This document shows positions 22,887-23,052 of a DNA stretch of 23,052 bases, in pieces. The stretch spans positions 1 to 23,052 of the forward strand of contig JAFADM010000359.1 of NCBI GenBank assembly GCA_023424865.1. The letters run 5' to 3'. Position 1 is the first letter of the stretch. Each line of letters begins with the position of its first letter. A model generated the notes under the pieces. The model had not been told where the DNA came from and did not search any database. It was given only the letters and a program-made list of their open reading frames with translations. Source of the DNA: Bacillota bacterium. GTDB taxonomy: Bacteria > Bacillota_A > Clostridia > DSM-8532. A program made the translations under genes and the position numbers.

Positions 22887-23052
22887 TTAAAGCTGCAGCA
22901 GCACCTGGGATCCGCCTGGAACACGAACCGCTGTCCCCTCCACACTGAGCCATACGTCCAAGGCTCCCGGGTTTGCCACCCGATCCAGCTTTGCGGTAAA
23001 CTTAAGATTCTCCAGAGCCTTCATATAATCCAGAATTTCAATGCTTGTGGCA
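22887..23052 (-). CDS. C-terminal end of an unidentified protein (cut by window edge)
   Basis: The minus-strand frame gives 55 residues up to a TAA at 22887-22889. They include 'SIEILDYMKALENLKFTAKL', 'NPGALDVWLSVEGTAVRVPG' and 'QVLLQL'. The alternating hydrophobic pattern suggests a beta-sandwich end domain, as in many glycan-active proteins. I do not recognise the family. It lies upstream of, and in the same direction as, the lyase gene, 243 bp away, so it may belong to the same island. Coding status rests on an open frame with natural codon use and no strong motif. Confidence 0.5.
   Translation of the reverse strand, partial: ATSIEILDYMKALENLKFTAKLDRVANPGALDVWLSVEGTAVRVPGGSQVLLQL

Overview
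The window looks like chromosomal DNA of a Bacillota (Firmicutes) bacterium, probably a Clostridia- or Paenibacillaceae-like lineage of moderate GC content. The evidence is an AddAB recombination nuclease pair instead of RecBCD, strong AGGAGG-type ribosome binding sites, many TTG/GTG starts, a FatA-type acyl-ACP thioesterase, a YvlD-like four-helix membrane protein and a membrane-anchored AraC regulator with an extracellular sensor. No rRNA, tRNA, CRISPR array, insertion sequence or prophage was seen. The genus cannot be fixed from sequence reading alone.

Left part (1-7.8 kb): the end of an XRE-family repressor gene converges, through a shared bidirectional terminator, on addB-addA. The two nuclease genes are translationally coupled by an ATGA overlap. 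AddA carries an in-frame 9-bp minisatellite that encodes a GEA-type acidic repeat. Middle part (7.8-14.5 kb): a large membrane c-di-GMP enzyme (periplasmic-binding domain, PAS, GGDEF, EAL) is preceded by a strong promoter and a leader of about 205 nt with aptamer-like and terminator-like folds. It is followed by a divergent small membrane protein, an acyl-ACP thioesterase, a remnant of a DUF6891-like gene and a uracil permease.

Right part (14.5-23.05 kb): this looks like a carbohydrate-utilisation island. It holds a cytoplasmic heparinase II/III-type lyase, a membrane AraC regulator and a secreted alpha/alpha-toroid protein, all on the minus strand. These are followed by a cupin-AraC regulator divergent from a beta-propeller protein whose histidine layout recalls oligogalacturonate lyase (PL22). 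Together they suggest sensing, extracellular handling and intracellular lyase cleavage of a uronic-acid polysaccharide. The substrate is unknown and no transporter lies inside the window. A further minus-strand gene is cut by the right edge.

The two most interesting signals are the unassigned leader RNA (with flanking 10-bp direct repeats) upstream of the c-di-GMP enzyme, and the lyase/toroid/beta-propeller island with its two AraC regulators.
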